From Cricetomys ansorgei (Eukaryota > Chordata > Mammalia > Rodentia > Nesomyidae): DNA of 64,000 nt. Both the position numbers and the translations under genes were made by a program. Every line of letters begins with the position of its first letter. Position 1 is the stretch's first letter. Shown piece by piece: positions 1-13,089 of this stretch. The notes below the pieces were generated by a model. The model did not search any database. It was not told where the DNA came from and worked only from the letters and a program-made list of their open reading frames with translations. The DNA is taken from NCBI GenBank assembly GCA_026225945.1, contig JAMJFZ010000199.1:66194501-66258500 (forward strand), given 5' to 3'.

Positions 1-110
1 AAAGAATACCCACAATTATCTGAGAAAGCTATTAAAACTCTCCTTGGTTTTCTCCCTGAATATTTGTGATTAGGCAGATTATTTTTCTAAATTTCAACAA
101 AAAAAATATA
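1..110 (+). repeat. possible remnant of ancient hAT-like DNA transposon
   Basis: The segment around GCTATTAAAACTCTCCTTGG and the downstream TTCTAAATTTCAAC-AAAA stretch resemble, from memory, an old mammalian hAT-Charlie-type repeat. It is cut by the window edge and is diverged. The A-run and short TA run at 100-117 are low complexity. Confidence is low because only one end can be compared. Confidence 0.3.
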
Positions 111-161
111 TATATATGAACAATGTGAATGGAGATGTAGACAGTCCAAGTATTTCCTATT

Positions 162-164
<3 letters not shown>

Positions 165-210
<46 letters not shown>

Positions 211-220
211 TGTGTGTGTG
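165..220 (+). repeat. (TG)n microsatellite
   Basis: A 56-bp alternating TG run with one TA interruption. It is a simple sequence repeat, likely polymorphic, and can adopt Z-DNA. Confidence 0.97.
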
Positions 221-284
221 AAAGGTAATTATGCTTCATAGAAATAAATAATTTTAATTCCTAAACAATTTAAAAAATATATTA

Positions 285-472
285 TGTATGTGGATATATG
301 TTGGTTTGTATGAGAATATGCTGTATGTGTTCAGGTGCCCATGGAGGAAAGAAGATGAGGATCCCTTGAAGCTGGAGTTACAGACCATTGCAAAGGGTTT
401 GATGGAGGTGCTCAGAACTAAACCCTAGTCCTTTGAAAGAACAGCAAGTGCTACTAACCAATTCCTTCTAGA
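285..472 (-). repeat. B3-type SINE (tRNA-derived), diverged
   Basis: On the minus strand the order is SINE head, then A/B-box region, then 3' part. On the plus strand the B3 landmarks are visible: GTGCCCATGGAGG, CTGGAGTTACAGACCATTG, a degenerate GGTGCTCAGAACTAAACC and AACAGCAAGTGCTACTAACC. The copy is old, with many substitutions and small gaps. Its head end (about 460-472) overlaps the left arm of the inverted repeat described next. Confidence 0.8.
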
Positions 473-939
473 CTAATGCAAATTCATTCTGGTTATGATA
501 AGAATTTCACAAGAAATTCTAACCAGTGAGTCATCTGTCCAGACCCTAAACCAATTATTTACATTGGTTTATAATGACTTTACTATTAACTTAAATAAAT
601 CATTAAATAATCAGTTAATAATTTATGAATTTCTAATTCTATTGTGACAACTGGCAGATATGACTCACAAAACATCTTTGAGGCTCTATTTAATTACCTT
701 TTATCATTTAAAGGAGAACATGAGGCCATGGGTTTTTTTGAGACCAGTTTTTGAGACTACCAATCTCTGTGTGTTCACATACCACCTGGAGCACCATAAA
801 TAGTATCTACCCATGCTCAACTCTTTTGACTTCTAATTTAATTGGACTTGCATGGAACTGAGACATCAATGCAGTGAGTAAATTTCTTGTGAAATTCTTA
901 TCATAACCATAATGAAGTCGTATTAGTCTAGAAGGAATT
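460..939. repeat. 59-bp inverted repeat with 362-bp spacer
   Basis: Arm 1 is 460-518 and arm 2 is 881-939. The reverse complement of arm 2 matches arm 1 at 55 of 59 positions, counted by eye, with no gap. The shared core includes TTATGATAAGAATTTCAC. The spacer 519-880 is A/T-rich and shows no recognisable repeat. The outer 12 bp or so of arm 1 is the head of the adjacent B3 SINE, so the duplicated unit includes SINE sequence plus about 47 bp of flank. Confidence 0.9.
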
Positions 940-961
940 GGGTTCTAAAATTCAAAATGAG

Positions 962-998
962 TTTTTTTTGTTTTGTTTTCTTGTTTTTTTGTTTTTTC
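962..998 (+). repeat. T-rich low-complexity tract
   Basis: Runs of T broken by G or C (TTTTTTTTG, TTTTG, TTTTC). This may be the decayed A-tail of a minus-strand retroelement, but no element body was recognised next to it. Confidence 0.7.
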
Positions 999-1459
999 TG
1001 ATGGTCGTGGTGCAGCATGAGTAGCTTATTTCCAGTTCATTCTGGTAGTACCTATTTTAGACCACATTTACCTACATCTGTGCATTCAGGCAAAGATACT
1101 CCTCCTTACAACACATACACTACATAGGTTACAAAAGAGAGGTGAAGCAGATGCTAATACATTGGCTGTAGCCTTCTCTAGAGGTCTTTTCTGCAGACAT
1201 CACTCTGCTGAACTCTGTCTACTATATGCACAGCTATCAGAAGTCCAGCTGCTGATTAATATTGCTAGCTTAGGATTCTCATAATGAAGTGCTAATACAT
1301 GAAATCCTGGATGAGAAGGTGCTTGGGAAATTGTTTCTATATAAAAGATGGTCTTGTTTTCATTGATAGTATTGATGTCTAAATATCAAATGTCTGTGTA
1401 GATTATTAAGACACACCTCCACCATGGGGTTGTTGAGGTATAAATATAATATAGTCACT
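999..1459. other. unassigned intergenic sequence
   Basis: No repeat, RNA gene or credible coding frame was recognised. Confidence 0.5.
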
Positions 1460-1564
1460 ATACATATATATACACATATATATATATGTATATGTATACA
1501 CAATATATATAATAATAAAATATAATATTATATGTGTGTGTGTGTATATATATATATATATGTA
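1460..1564. repeat. A/T-rich alternating purine-pyrimidine block
   Basis: Mixed TA, CA and TG dinucleotides form about 100 bp of largely alternating purine-pyrimidine sequence, including TGTGTGTGTGTG followed by a TA run. It is a simple-sequence block with several short palindromes. Confidence 0.85.
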
Positions 1565-2295
1565 TTGGAGAAAATAACATGGAAAATTTCAAATGAAAGT
1601 GTCTGCATCCGTTCCTCACATTTGCTAGATAGCAATTGTATTCCATTCAGTTACCAGTATTTGAAAAGCCTAGGAACACTGTCTAGAGGTAGATGTGAAC
1701 CTACTAAGTAAACTGTAACTGAAGCTCTTTTCCAGATATAAGACCTAGTTTATATAGTCTACTCTTAGCTGTATTTCAATAATTTCTTTCTAAGGTTTTG
1801 GATAACATTTGTAAAACAATTTAGAATTATATAGCAATCATGTTTTCTCCCCATTAGTTTTCCATTAAGTATTAGCATTTTCTAAGGTACTCTTCCTATA
1901 ACATTCTTCCACAGTCATAATAGTCAGTTCTGATACAACACATTATACCAAAATGAAAATACTACCCACAAACAGATAACAAAACCAATTTGGTTTCAAA
2001 ACTGTGTGGTATATATTTAATAATATTTTTCATTTTTAAATGAAATTAATGCAGAATGATTTCTCCAAAAATTCAAGATTTTTCCAAGGAAAGTATAAGA
2101 ACCTGGGAGATAAGATAGAATAAAGTAAAAGGTATATACTATAAAATAAAATACGATTAATATTTACTATATATAAATTTACTCACGTGTAAACTGCTAT
2201 ATATAAACATATAACACGTACATATGGATACATTAATAAAAATCGGTTAGTTATTTGTGAGTATAATACAAATAAAAAATAACCAATTATACTGC
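1565..2295. other. unassigned A/T-rich sequence
   Basis: No element family was recognised. Short open frames here have no features of real coding sequence. Confidence 0.5.
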
Positions 2296-2425
2296 TTTTT
2301 TTTTTTAGGATTTCACTCATTATTACATTCATTTTAATTATATTGACTACTCCATTCCTCCATCCTCTGTCCAACTCTTCCTGTGTCCCTGGTCTCCACA
2401 CTCTTATTAAAATGTATGCCCTCGC

Positions 2426-2475
<50 letters not shown>

Positions 2476-2760
2476 GTCTTATATGCATGTGGGTTTAGGA
2501 CTGACCATTTAGGCTTATGTTGCTCATCTAGAAAGAACACTGACTCCTTCTCAGCAGCCATAACAACTTCTTTCTCGTGAGCTTGTTAACCCTTCCAGCA
2601 CCCATGCTAGAACTGAACTGGTATAATGGTGAATTCATGAATGCCATCTCCCCTGTCATGTAAGGGAAAAAAAAACCAAACAGTTTCACTGTAATCTTCC
2701 TGGTTCTCTGGCTCTTAAAAATCTTTCCACCATCTCTTCTGTTATGGTCCTTGTTCTATT
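2296..2760 (-). mobile_element. L1 (Lx-type) 3' UTR fragment, antisense
   Basis: It begins with a T-run (the L1 A-tail) and then a pyrimidine-rich stretch, as expected for the reverse complement of a rodent L1 3' UTR. Landmarks recalled from that UTR are GACTGACCATTTAGGC near 2501, AACACTGACTCC with CAGCAGCCAT near 2536-2563, and CTGGCTCTTAAAAATCTTTC near 2709. A TG microsatellite interrupts it. It is a 5'-truncated, non-coding copy. Confidence 0.78.
2428..2474 (+). repeat. (TG)n microsatellite
   Basis: A 47-bp pure TG run inside the antisense L1 UTR. It generates spurious Cys/Val and His/Thr frames on the two strands. Confidence 0.97.
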
Positions 2761-3804
2761 AGTATAGGAATTGCCAATTATACAAATTATTAAGAAAGCA
2801 TACATTGATGCAGTAAAGGTTTTTCTTACAATGCTTACTGTAAAAATATAAAAGCTCTCTTTATGCTTCTCTTCTATGTTTCCTTATAGCTGTTAAGCAG
2901 CAGCAGAATGAAGCTCTGCTGTGTCTGATGACCTCGAAGCATTCTAATTTGCCATTTTTAAATTTTCTAACTCTTTTATTACAGTGGGAGTAAGAAATGT
3001 ACAAAGGAACAGGATGAAAATTGAGCTAAAAAAATCACAATTGTTTAATCTACTTAAAATACTTAAAGTTCTTTTGATATCTACTATATAAGTGGATCCT
3101 TATCATTCATATTTTAATCCAAATAAAAGGTAAAGTTGAAAAAAAACATCTAAAGGAAGTAAAAAATCTGATAACATGTTCTTTACAGAACAGTTAGAGG
3201 AGCTCTTTGGCTTTCATGTTTGAGAATATTCTTTTCTTTTGAGAGGTCGGTAACTCTCAGGACATCATTTCTGAGCATTGTCCATGACTTAGCTGCTACT
3301 AGATGTCCATGAAGCTGGGGGAGGATGACAGCAGAAACAGGTATGCACTTTCTCTGCAAACTAAGTCAGAGAAAAACGTAAGTAACAGAAGTGAAAAAAA
3401 AAACTAGCACTGTATTTTTGATAGTTCATTATAGACAAAGAAAGCATCAGCTTGGACTATTTTAAGCATAAAAATAATTTATTATAAGATATCAAACAGA
3501 TGGGAGGTTTCCTGCAAATTTTTGTTTACAGCTAATAGCCCCAAACAAAACACCAATAAACTGTGTTTCAGTTTTAGTTTTTAGAAGTAATTGTTCATAC
3601 CAAAATTGGGAGATGCCTCTTAAAGATAGCTACATATCTGCTACCTCAGAAAGATCCTTGCTCTATACAGGTGCCACTAGACCTATTTCATTCCCATTGC
3701 TCTTGCTACCAGTGTGATGAGAACTGGGCTGAACCTTTGTGACTGGTATGTTAAGACCTTAAAGCCAGTGAACAGTATTGACTGGTACAATACTCCCTCT
3801 GGTT
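2761..3804. other. unassigned sequence
   Basis: A/T-rich DNA with no recognised repeat or gene. Confidence 0.5.
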
Positions 3805-3957
3805 GAGGGAGTGCCCAAAGGCAGCTTACAACTATCTTTGATTCCATTTCAAGGGGATCTGTCACCCTCTTCAGTATTTTCATGAGTACCAGGAACAGAG
3901 ATGATACACATGCATATACACAGCCAAAATATTCATACACATCAAATAAAAATGTAA
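3805..3957 (+). repeat. B3-type SINE, 5'-truncated
   Basis: From the middle of the family onward the landmarks are GGCAGCTTACAAC, a degenerate GATTCCATTTCAAGG, GGATCTGTCACCCTCTTCAG, GAGTACCAGGAAC, GATACACATGCATATACA and a CATACACATCAAATAAAAAT tail. The head with the Pol III A-box is missing or too diverged to see. A 189-codon minus-strand open frame runs through it, which argues that the frame is not a gene. Confidence 0.8.
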
Positions 3958-6939
3958 ATATCCTCACATGCAATCCATAAAACTTAGAAACTATCATGTC
4001 ATGAAAGACCATTCTTTTGGTTAGCAGAGAGATGAGTTTTTCAACATTTCGTAGGGAGCTAGATGATTGCCAAAATGATTGGAAAAAGCTAAATAACACA
4101 GAGGAATCCCAGAGACATCCATAGTGTAAAATTGATTTCCTGTGTGGGAGAGAAGGAAGCCTGGCTGCTGGAGGTAAGAGAGGATCATGCTCACTGACAA
4201 CTGCAGCTTCCAGTGAGAAAAAGAAACCCATGGATCTTACGATATCCGCCAATGTCTAGGATAGAAAACCCTCATTACACTCGCTTTTTAGATGCTAATT
4301 TGGATAAAATTTCCTCAAAACTGGTAGAAATTCATGTCCTATAGCTTTCATTTTTTAATGTTTTCCCCAATATTAAAAAACAAAACAAAACTGAGGTATA
4401 CTGAAAGCCCCTTGCCTATTCATTATGTGAGCAGAAACTGTGAGCTGGAATACACTCCTTTAATCCATGCTGGTACTGACTCAGCTATACCACTTCTAGG
4501 AGTGTACTCTCATATTTCTAAGGGACTCTGGGATTCCACTGTTTATGGATCCCAGTGTAACCATTCCATTGAGCAAAGAGAATGGTGAAGAACTTGGAGT
4601 AACAATCTTTCACACAAAGCCAGTTGACTTAGGATGGTACTTGTATGAATAGAAAAACCAAAGACTGAGGTAGAGTAAGAAGATAGAAATAGAGCAAATC
4701 TCAGAATTGGGTTACAATAGAATTAAAGGTTTATAATCATCACATAGAATTGGTGAAAACCAAATACATCAAAAATGTCTACCAAGTTCTTGAAGAAAGT
4801 TCTGTACCCAAAGGAGCCTCAGTCTAGATTAAGAGAAGATGATATTCTTTAAGATAGAAAACAGTCTTTAGCTTTATTCTTCTTGTGTTAGGACCCACAA
4901 GGAGGAAGAATTTTATCAGTGATCTGGAAGTTCATGGTTCCTGCACCCATTTCAGATATCACTTGGGATTCAAAATGAGGGGTAATTTTCAAAGCATCAC
5001 CAAGGACCAAAAGAATAGAAACATCTTTGCTCTGGACAATGTGTAGATTAGAAGCCAGACAAAAGGGATCACCCCACCTTTAAATAGACAGCAAGGATGT
5101 CAGGATTGCTGCAGAGGTGTTTTAGTTATATTTCCCAATCCTTAGTGATGGTTACTGTCATTGTCATGTATCTGTCTTCATCTCATATTGGGTTTATCTC
5201 ACAGAACTTCAAAATACAACTCAAAGCTATACCTCGAGTAGAGGCTGGTTCCGACCTTCCAATAAAGAGGCCTGATGCCATAGATTTAAGGAATTACTTC
5301 TTTGGATGAAAAGTGGGTATATTTTTCCAGAGGAAAGTGAGGTAAGTATTTAGTTACTTGAATAGTGATGGCAACTGGCTGGTTGTTACTTAAGGTGGAC
5401 CATGTTAGAATCCAAAGTGCAATTTTTACATTCTCAGCTCTCATTCCTAATAGAAGCCAATGGTCTTTCCCAATCTCTCTAGATCTCAACTTATCCATGT
5501 TTGATTCTAATGGTTGGGAGAGTAAATGCAGGAAATTTTCACTCAGAATTCATCAAAGGCAATTTTATATCCCCACAAGTGCTGGTTTTTTTTTCCCTCT
5601 GTGTTCTGAATGTTTTATTTTATTTTGGAGACCTTTATTGACTGGACTCCATCTAGAGATTGATGTGAAGAGCTTAAATCCAAGCTGTATGACACTCACC
5701 ATCAGCTGAAGCTAACAAGCTAGAACTTGATTTGAGGTTTACTTTCAGAACACAAATTCTCCTTTAAAAACTTTTGTAAATTTATGGCCAGGAACAATTT
5801 TTACGGATGAGATTGTTAGTCATACACTCCAGGAATTCGTGGTGAAACTGTGGCTGTTATTCATGAAATTATCCACTTAATACCTGAAACCAAAATTTGG
5901 CTAGCAGCAGGTATTCTTTTGCTATCTTGACATCTAGCTAAAGGCCACAGCATGACAATAAGCCCGACGTCTTAAAACTTCTGTCACCCTAATGAGTGCC
6001 AGCCTCATCAAGGTCAAATGTTCAGGAAGACTGCTATTTAGAAGCAGATTGTGTGGCTTTTTAAGAGACATATAAGCAAGTGCTAATCATCGTGTAATCA
6101 CCTTGAATTTGTATTGTAAACACTTATAACTACCAATTTTAGAGAGTTGTGCTGTAAAGCTTTTAGATGATTTTCACATAATCTTCTCATTGCACTGCAT
6201 GTTAATGATACTGGAAAAACACTCTCAAGTCTGTGGACTACGACTACATGCTGATTCTGTTACTATTTTGGGGTATGTTTGAAATGGGCATATTTTTACA
6301 GCTAATCAAAAGAGGAGGGTTTCAATGACCCTGGTTCTAATTTTTATATCAAGATTTCCTTTTTATATTTTTTTGGGCAAGTGAGAGTCAGAAATAAAAA
6401 AATCATGATCTGCTGAAGATGTACTTCAGTTGTTTGGTCAAACCTCACATATTTTGAGATCCATTCTATAGTTTTAAAACTCCAAGAATAAAAAGGTCAA
6501 TATTATAGGGGGAGTGGATACTGGGATGGATAATAGATGACACTAGCAATATATTGGCCATTTCCGGTCACCTTTCTAACTCTTCCTCCAGTAATTTATT
6601 TTAGTTAATGAGGTATGTCACCTGTGAATTTGCATAACTAGATAAAGTAGACCTCATTCTCCATCTCCTCCCTGGTTCTTAACCCTTTTATTAAGGTGAA
6701 CATTTTGCGTTCCTTGGGTCCATGAGTCTAGGTATGCAGTGTGATCTTGCTGATGAGAGTTTAACAAGATCTGCAGCTGATCCCCCTTTGGGTCCTCAAT
6801 TCTTTATATATTGTATCTGCACAATTCTGAAATGGGACTCTGCTCCTGTCATTGTGGGCTGTGCTGGAGAAGAGGTCAAGCTCATCAGGACATGCATAAG
6901 TTTCAAAGGTAGGAATTCAAGTATGCAATCTTAGAATAA
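3958..6939. other. repeat-poor stretch of about 3 kb
   Basis: No interspersed repeat was recognised here, which is unusual for this window. Open frames are at most 114 codons, overlap each other on both strands and have no recognisable motif. It could contain conserved non-coding DNA, but nothing in the sequence alone shows that. Confidence 0.45.
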
Positions 6940-7080
6940 ACCCGTGTTAGCTGTACAGTGTGGGGAAGTCACATGACTGTCTGAGAACTCAGTTTTCTTA
7001 ACAATCGTAAAAAGAGTGACACCCATTACATTCACAGTGATTATTCAGATGAAGTAAAGCAAGGAACCATGATGAAACAT
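6940..7080 (+). repeat. MIR SINE (mammal-wide)
   Basis: The diverged MIR core is visible: GGGGAAGTCACATGACTGTC, then CTGAGAACTCAGTTTTCTTA (family CTGAGCCTCAGTTTCCTCA), then a short A-rich spacer and ACATTCACAGTGATTATTCA. It is an old copy that pre-dates the rodent radiation. Confidence 0.7.
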
Positions 7081-9287
7081 TTGTGAATTAAAGAAAAGAA
7101 GGACGTGATTTCACATTCTCTGGACATTTAAAGAAATCTACAAGTCTACAATGTGAGGTAGAAACTAGGCATCTGGTAATGATTGAATAAATGGCAAAAT
7201 TAATAGCCATAGTGAGATTAATTTTCTAATGTTTCTCTGGAATTTTCTTCTGTGTCTTTTCTGCCTTCTAAAAAATCTTTCTTATAATTTAAATTAAGAG
7301 CTTAAAATGAGTAAACCTTTTTAGCAAGTAAGATCTTTCTTCTTTATGTGTCTGATCATTTCCTTTTTAAGCATTGCAATCTAAACTTTATGCTATATAT
7401 GAATTATCTCTACTTTAATTTACCTTTGATTATGATGTTTAATCATAACAACACAAAAGGAACTAAGATAGAAATTGGTACTGGAATGTTAAATAAAGAA
7501 GAAATTTGATATTTTAAGGTTAGTCACAGTGAGTTTCTAAAAGATAAATAACCATTAAGAATATCCTTGAATTGCAATAAAATTTAAATTTGACACAAAG
7601 TACAAATATCATATATGTTGTACACATACTATGATTATTGTAGGTATTGACTACAAAGGAATATGTGCTATTCAGAATAATGATCTAGGCTGCACTAACA
7701 GCTAAGCTACATTTTATTTAAGTATCATCTTGTGGATAAATAAATGCATCAATAAATTAAATGCATCAAGGTCATTGATCAGATATAGAGAAATGATTTG
7801 CACATCGGTGATAATGAAAAAAAATATCAATATACTATCAGAAAAGGACTCTGAATTTAAACATAATTGTGTGAGAAACTGAGAGCCTAATAAAACCAGT
7901 GCTGTGTTAATGTCAATTTATTGGTAATATAATCACTGTGGACATAAAAGGTCTTACCTCTGGGGAAATATGGAAAAGAGAACATCAGATATCTCTGTTA
8001 ATTCATACAAGTGTATGAGAACCTAAAATAATATTGGAATAGAATGATTTACATAAAGAATGTTGAGAATTCTAATATTCCCATACCTAATCATATAATA
8101 AATATTGCCTTTCTTTTCCCTACTCAAAGGCAAACATCTTGGTTTTATAAATAGAAGATAACTTCTAATCATTCTATAATCAGAAATCCCGAGAAAAATA
8201 CTGCAGATAATGATAGGCTAGCCATCACCCGGTATGTGATGGTTCCATTAATGTAATCACAGAGGACTACAGAACCTCTTAAAGTTTGTTAACACTCCAT
8301 AAAGCAGACAAACAACTACAACATCGACAACAAACCCAAAAGAGTTCATTTGTCTTTTGACAGAGAGGGGCACACTTGTGATTCTGAAGCAATCTGCATG
8401 AAAAACTCTATGCCTGGCTTTCTAGGGTTTGCTGCAAGCTGTGATTTAGTGAAAAAAGTTGAATCAGAAATGCTGTTTTGTGTATTTCCTCTCCTCAGTG
8501 TCTGGCTTGGTTTTTACATTCTTGCTGCTATTTTGTAAGTTCCCAATAGCCATGGACCGTCCATACTCTTATATATAATTTGCTTAAAAGCAGAATAGTA
8601 TCTGAGTTTCTATCTGTCCTATGTACATTGCATGGGTGCAGAAGATGAGCACTATAGGCTACTATCACAAGGAGCTCCTGAAAGAAGAGGCAGAAGTTAA
8701 TCAGCAAGTATTCACAGTATGCTGAGATCTATGTTTTCCTCGTTTTTATATGCATTCATCCATTTTAAATGTTTTTTTTCAAAATTTTCATGCAATACAT
8801 TTACACAAATTCATGATTCTCTGTATCTGAAGAGTAGGAGTTGAAAGTAGCAATGCAGAACGGTCTCCATATCCCAGTGTGCCCACCAGTAATCCCAAAG
8901 GATGTACATGCTGTATATTTTAAAGTTTTAAATACTCAGCTTACAATCCTGCTTCTTCATATTTTCCATGATTGTAACCATGTAACTTTTTCCAAATATT
9001 TCACTGTTCTGAGTTGTCCTTTGTGGTTTTGATTTCCTTAGACTTAGTAATTAATATTTTCAATGGCATTTTCTTCCTCATAATGTAAAATTACCCTTTG
9101 CTTCTTGGAGATCATGAAGGACCCCACACTTTTATCATTATGCTTCAATTTTTGCTTTTTGTGAAGAGTTGCAATGATACATGAAATAGTATATCTTGGA
9201 AATTGTTTTTGAACTTTTATGTTAGTGAGAATGTGATTCTAAGGAATTCCAAATTCTTCAAGTTTAGATTAAATTTACTAATTCATA
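7081..9287. other. unassigned A/T-rich sequence
   Basis: No repeat or gene was recognised. Open frames are short (63 codons or fewer). Confidence 0.5.
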
Positions 9288-9325
9288 AACAAAAAAACAA
9301 AACAAAACAAAAAAAAACCAAGCAA
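9288..9325 (+). repeat. A-rich (CAAAA)n-like tract
   Basis: Runs such as AAACAAAACAAAACAAAA. It resembles the tail of a plus-strand retroelement, but the sequence upstream was not identified. It is followed by short CAC/CAA triplet runs to about 9356. Confidence 0.75.
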
Positions 9326-9356
9326 ATTAAACACTACCACCACCAGCATCAACAAC

Positions 9357-11554
9357 AAAATTAGTAGCCAATTCAGAGGGTCACTGTCCATTCGTTGCAG
9401 AATTTGAGATTAATGGGGAATCTACTCAATATTTAAACAGTAACATGACGATAATGAGAACCTTCTTTTCATTTTTTTTGTTACTTAATTGACACATTTA
9501 TTTGTATGCAGAAACCCAGGGATAATAAGATGTCATCAGGGAGCTTTGATTAAGACAATAATTTTCTACAATAATTGTTAGCTTGACTTGAAAAGTTGCT
9601 TTTATGTGAAATTATTTGTATGAAAAGTTCAGTCAGAAGGACCAAAGGTAAATAAGAGAAACAACATTTCCCAAAATAACATACTTTCTTGATGTTGGAA
9701 CCTTGGCCATGGATGCACTGTGGTATGTAAAGGGAGCAACAAAAAAATGTCCTGATAAAAGTTATTAATTGTTTGGGAGCCTAAAAATAATATGCTACTC
9801 TCTCTAACATTTCTTCGACCTGTATCATACAATATTCTCCCAATTTCTAAATCAAATAGAAGTCCCACCTCTGCGTACATTCAAGTATGTCACAAACAAA
9901 CACCACTAGTGTTTTGTCTGAGCACAAATACACTACACCAGCAGGCACACTCAATGACACCCACATTTGACCCTGTTTTTGCTATTCCTCTTCACAGCAA
10001 ACTCTACCCAGTGAGCTTCCATTATGACAATTTCTCACCTTCAATTCCATTTTCATTTGCTTAAAAATCTATCACAAAACATTTGATAATGAAATGACTG
10101 TAGTGATTTAAAGCTCAATCCACTTCTCTATTCTTGGGTTCTGGATGAGTTCCTCCTTAGATCCCTGTCCCTTTGGGGGTGCTATAGCCCACACTGCCTG
10201 TATGTCAGCTGTCTATTGATTCTGCCTTGGTCACTTTCATCTGACCCACAAATGATAGCAAGTGTTTGGATTCTATCCCAGACCCCATGACCCATGATAA
10301 TGACCCTTTATCACATTTGTTATGCAGGTAATTTCATCAAGTCTCATACTTTGAGTCATTTCTTAATCGTAATCTTCTCTGATTCTGTTGCTCTCCTTAA
10401 AAAAAATATCTGGTAATCAATTCTTCACTTTCATATTTAAATGCTGTCTGTTCCAACATTATACTCCCTCTGTGTAGATAGGCACATCTCAGTGTCCATT
10501 ACTCTATGTCCCTAGATATAGCAGTTCTTGAAAGTTCTTTAGGATTAATTAAGTATTCAAATAGTTAACACTTGTTCGCTGTATATTCGGACCATGTTGA
10601 ATATATAAGCATCACAAAGGGTAGATAATATATGATAGTGACAGGAACACATGGCAATGTGGATCTCCTCTTTGTAGAAAGCAATTATCCTCAGCTTTTG
10701 TCACAGTGATGAGTATGTCTTACCATAGTGTGTGATCGTCAGGTGGGGAAGGTGTATTTCAGGTTTTTCTAGAATGTGGCAAATTATTTTCATATTTTAA
10801 CCCATGGGTGTCTACTTCCCTAGATGTGGTGGGAACCTGGGAGAATGGAGCCTAAAAATGAGGAAGACTAAAGTCTTATGCAATAGCCAGTTTTATTCAG
10901 ATCATCAGATCATCAGACAGTTTGAGAATTAACAAGAATCATTTGCGTAAACTGTACAATCACAAGGACAAGACACACACGGGAACAAGATAAAAACATG
11001 TTTTTCCATAGAGGCATATAAACAAATAACAATAACCAGTTGTAATGAAAAGTCTGAACTAAACTCACTCACATCTGTTATACCTGGTAGGAGTAGAAAA
11101 CCACATTCCAAGAGCAATTTTGTGTTTTAAAGAAACTGAGGTCACAAGACTCTTGTCTTGTTTTCTTGGAGTTTTCTCACAACCACCAGAATTCTCCTCA
11201 ACTCCGTTCTTATAACATGTTCCTACACATGGGCTATAGTGAAATCTATTAGAAACTATTTACTGAACAGACTGATAGTGGGAAGATGAATGAAGGAAGT
11301 GTTGAAGAGAAAAGATATATTTCTTAAAACTATAAATTTTATGAATTCATACTTTTTGAAGGAGTGAACTTGTCGAAGTGGCTTCTTCCTCTTACCTGGT
11401 TTTCACTCCTGTACTAATGAAAATAGTTTATAAGATCCAGTAACATGGCTCATCTGGTTATAGACAGAAAGTCATGCTTGTTAATGAATGATTTCTTTCA
11501 CTTTACTTTAATATAGGCTTACATCTAAGAAATTATACAATCTTACAAAATGTG
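9357..11554. other. unassigned sequence
   Basis: No repeats or genes were recognised. Overlapping opposite-strand frames at 9629-10064 have no recognisable protein features. Confidence 0.5.
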
Positions 11555-11574
11555 TACACACACACACACACACA
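11555..11574 (+). repeat. short (AC)n tract
   Basis: About ten AC units; a minor simple repeat. Confidence 0.85.
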
Positions 11575-13089
11575 ATTTTAGATGGAAATATTCTGGTTCA
11601 GAGTCAATGATTCCATTGATTGTTTCCTCTTTGTCCTCTGTAAAACTTGTGTCTCATAGCCTGTGACATGTGACATTTACACACATGTGCATTTTGATTG
11701 GATGCCACAATGTTCAATTGTTCAATCACGGCTAAGTTATATTGTATCAATGGCAATTAGAACGTGCATTGCACAGAAAACATAAAAGCCTAGAAATAAT
11801 TGTTGTCTATTAATCTGCAAACACTGTTTCTTATTTGACATAAAGCAAGCATATCATTAGAGCTGTTAAATATATCATCTGTCCTCATTTATCTTTACCT
11901 ATTTCATACTAAATGCAGTATTTATTGTTGAACTGGTACATCACATATTTTTGAGTAAAGAGTACATATTTTGAGTAGAATATTTTAGACTTGTTTTTAA
12001 AATTTTAAAAACTTGAAACTCTTTATTGAACAGTTTTTGGTGTTGAAGGCACTAAAATAGCAATTGCAGAGGAATCAAAGATTAATGGCAGAGCTTCATC
12101 TCTCCCCCAGCTAGCAGTAAGCAGACAAAAGTCCTAACTAAAAAACCTTGTACTATAAAATGCCCCGTGATTGCTGCTATGATAAAAGTATACAGGAGCT
12201 CTCTAAAAGGAAATATTGATGCATTTGGAAGGAGCATGAAAGGGAGGTTGGGGAGAAATGCAGGTTGAATTAATGTTCTTCGCATAATTCTAAGTAGGTT
12301 TTGATAACAGGAACTATGAAAGGAAAAAAAAGGCATGGTTTTTGGTGTTTCTGAAAATGGTCAGAAACTTAAAAGTTCTAAACATATGGGAGTATAAAGA
12401 TAGCTTGGGGAAGCAGACAGTACTAAGAGTCATAGATAAAAATGACATTTCTAAACAATGTCATTCACTGTGACCCAAGCCAAGGAAGACATAAGCTAGC
12501 CTGATAGAAGCTGATAACTGACTGGAGATCACATTGGTGAAATTGTTAACTGAGAGCATTATAATTTAATAATTCTATGGATGACATACTTGAAGTTTCC
12601 CTAATTTGGTAATTCATAATAACACTGTCTAGATTAATGGTAGCTTCTCTGTGCCTAGACCCCTCATTGTCAGAGCTCTCCACACTGGCATCAAGTGTCT
12701 GCTTGTATAATTTTCCTAAATCACCAAAGTTATTGGATACATTGGCAGAAATTTTAGTAAAATGTATTTACATACAATGTCAAAATCTCCATTAACTTCT
12801 GGTATAAGTGAGTCATGAGTAATTTGCTTTATTTTTCTATTTGTGTATTTTTATAGTTAATTTAATATAAAGTTAATAGAATACTCATTAAGTGCTTATA
12901 TTATGTACACTTATATCTGATTTTCTTTGCTCACCTACTGATGTTTTGTTTTGCCTATACTATTGTGTGTATCAACAGTGTGTTTTTTCATTGATTATTA
13001 GGGCTCTACTGCATTTCTTCTCATTGGTGGCGATTTATATTGTTTCAGTCTTTAATATTACTTAAAAAGCTATTACAAATTGTGCCGTT
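11575..13089. other. unassigned sequence
   Basis: No repeat family was recognised. A minus-strand 84-codon frame at 12082-12336 shows no domain. A CT-rich run and the antisense L1 begin at the right edge. Confidence 0.5.

Noticed and set aside
2183..2580. Frames with poly-His/Thr and poly-Cys/Val
   Set aside because: They are translations of the TG microsatellite at 2428-2474.
3683..4252. 189-codon minus-strand open frame, the longest in the window
   Set aside because: It crosses a recognisable B3 SINE (3805-3957) on the opposite strand, shows no domain, and one frame of this size is plausible in 64 kb of non-coding DNA.
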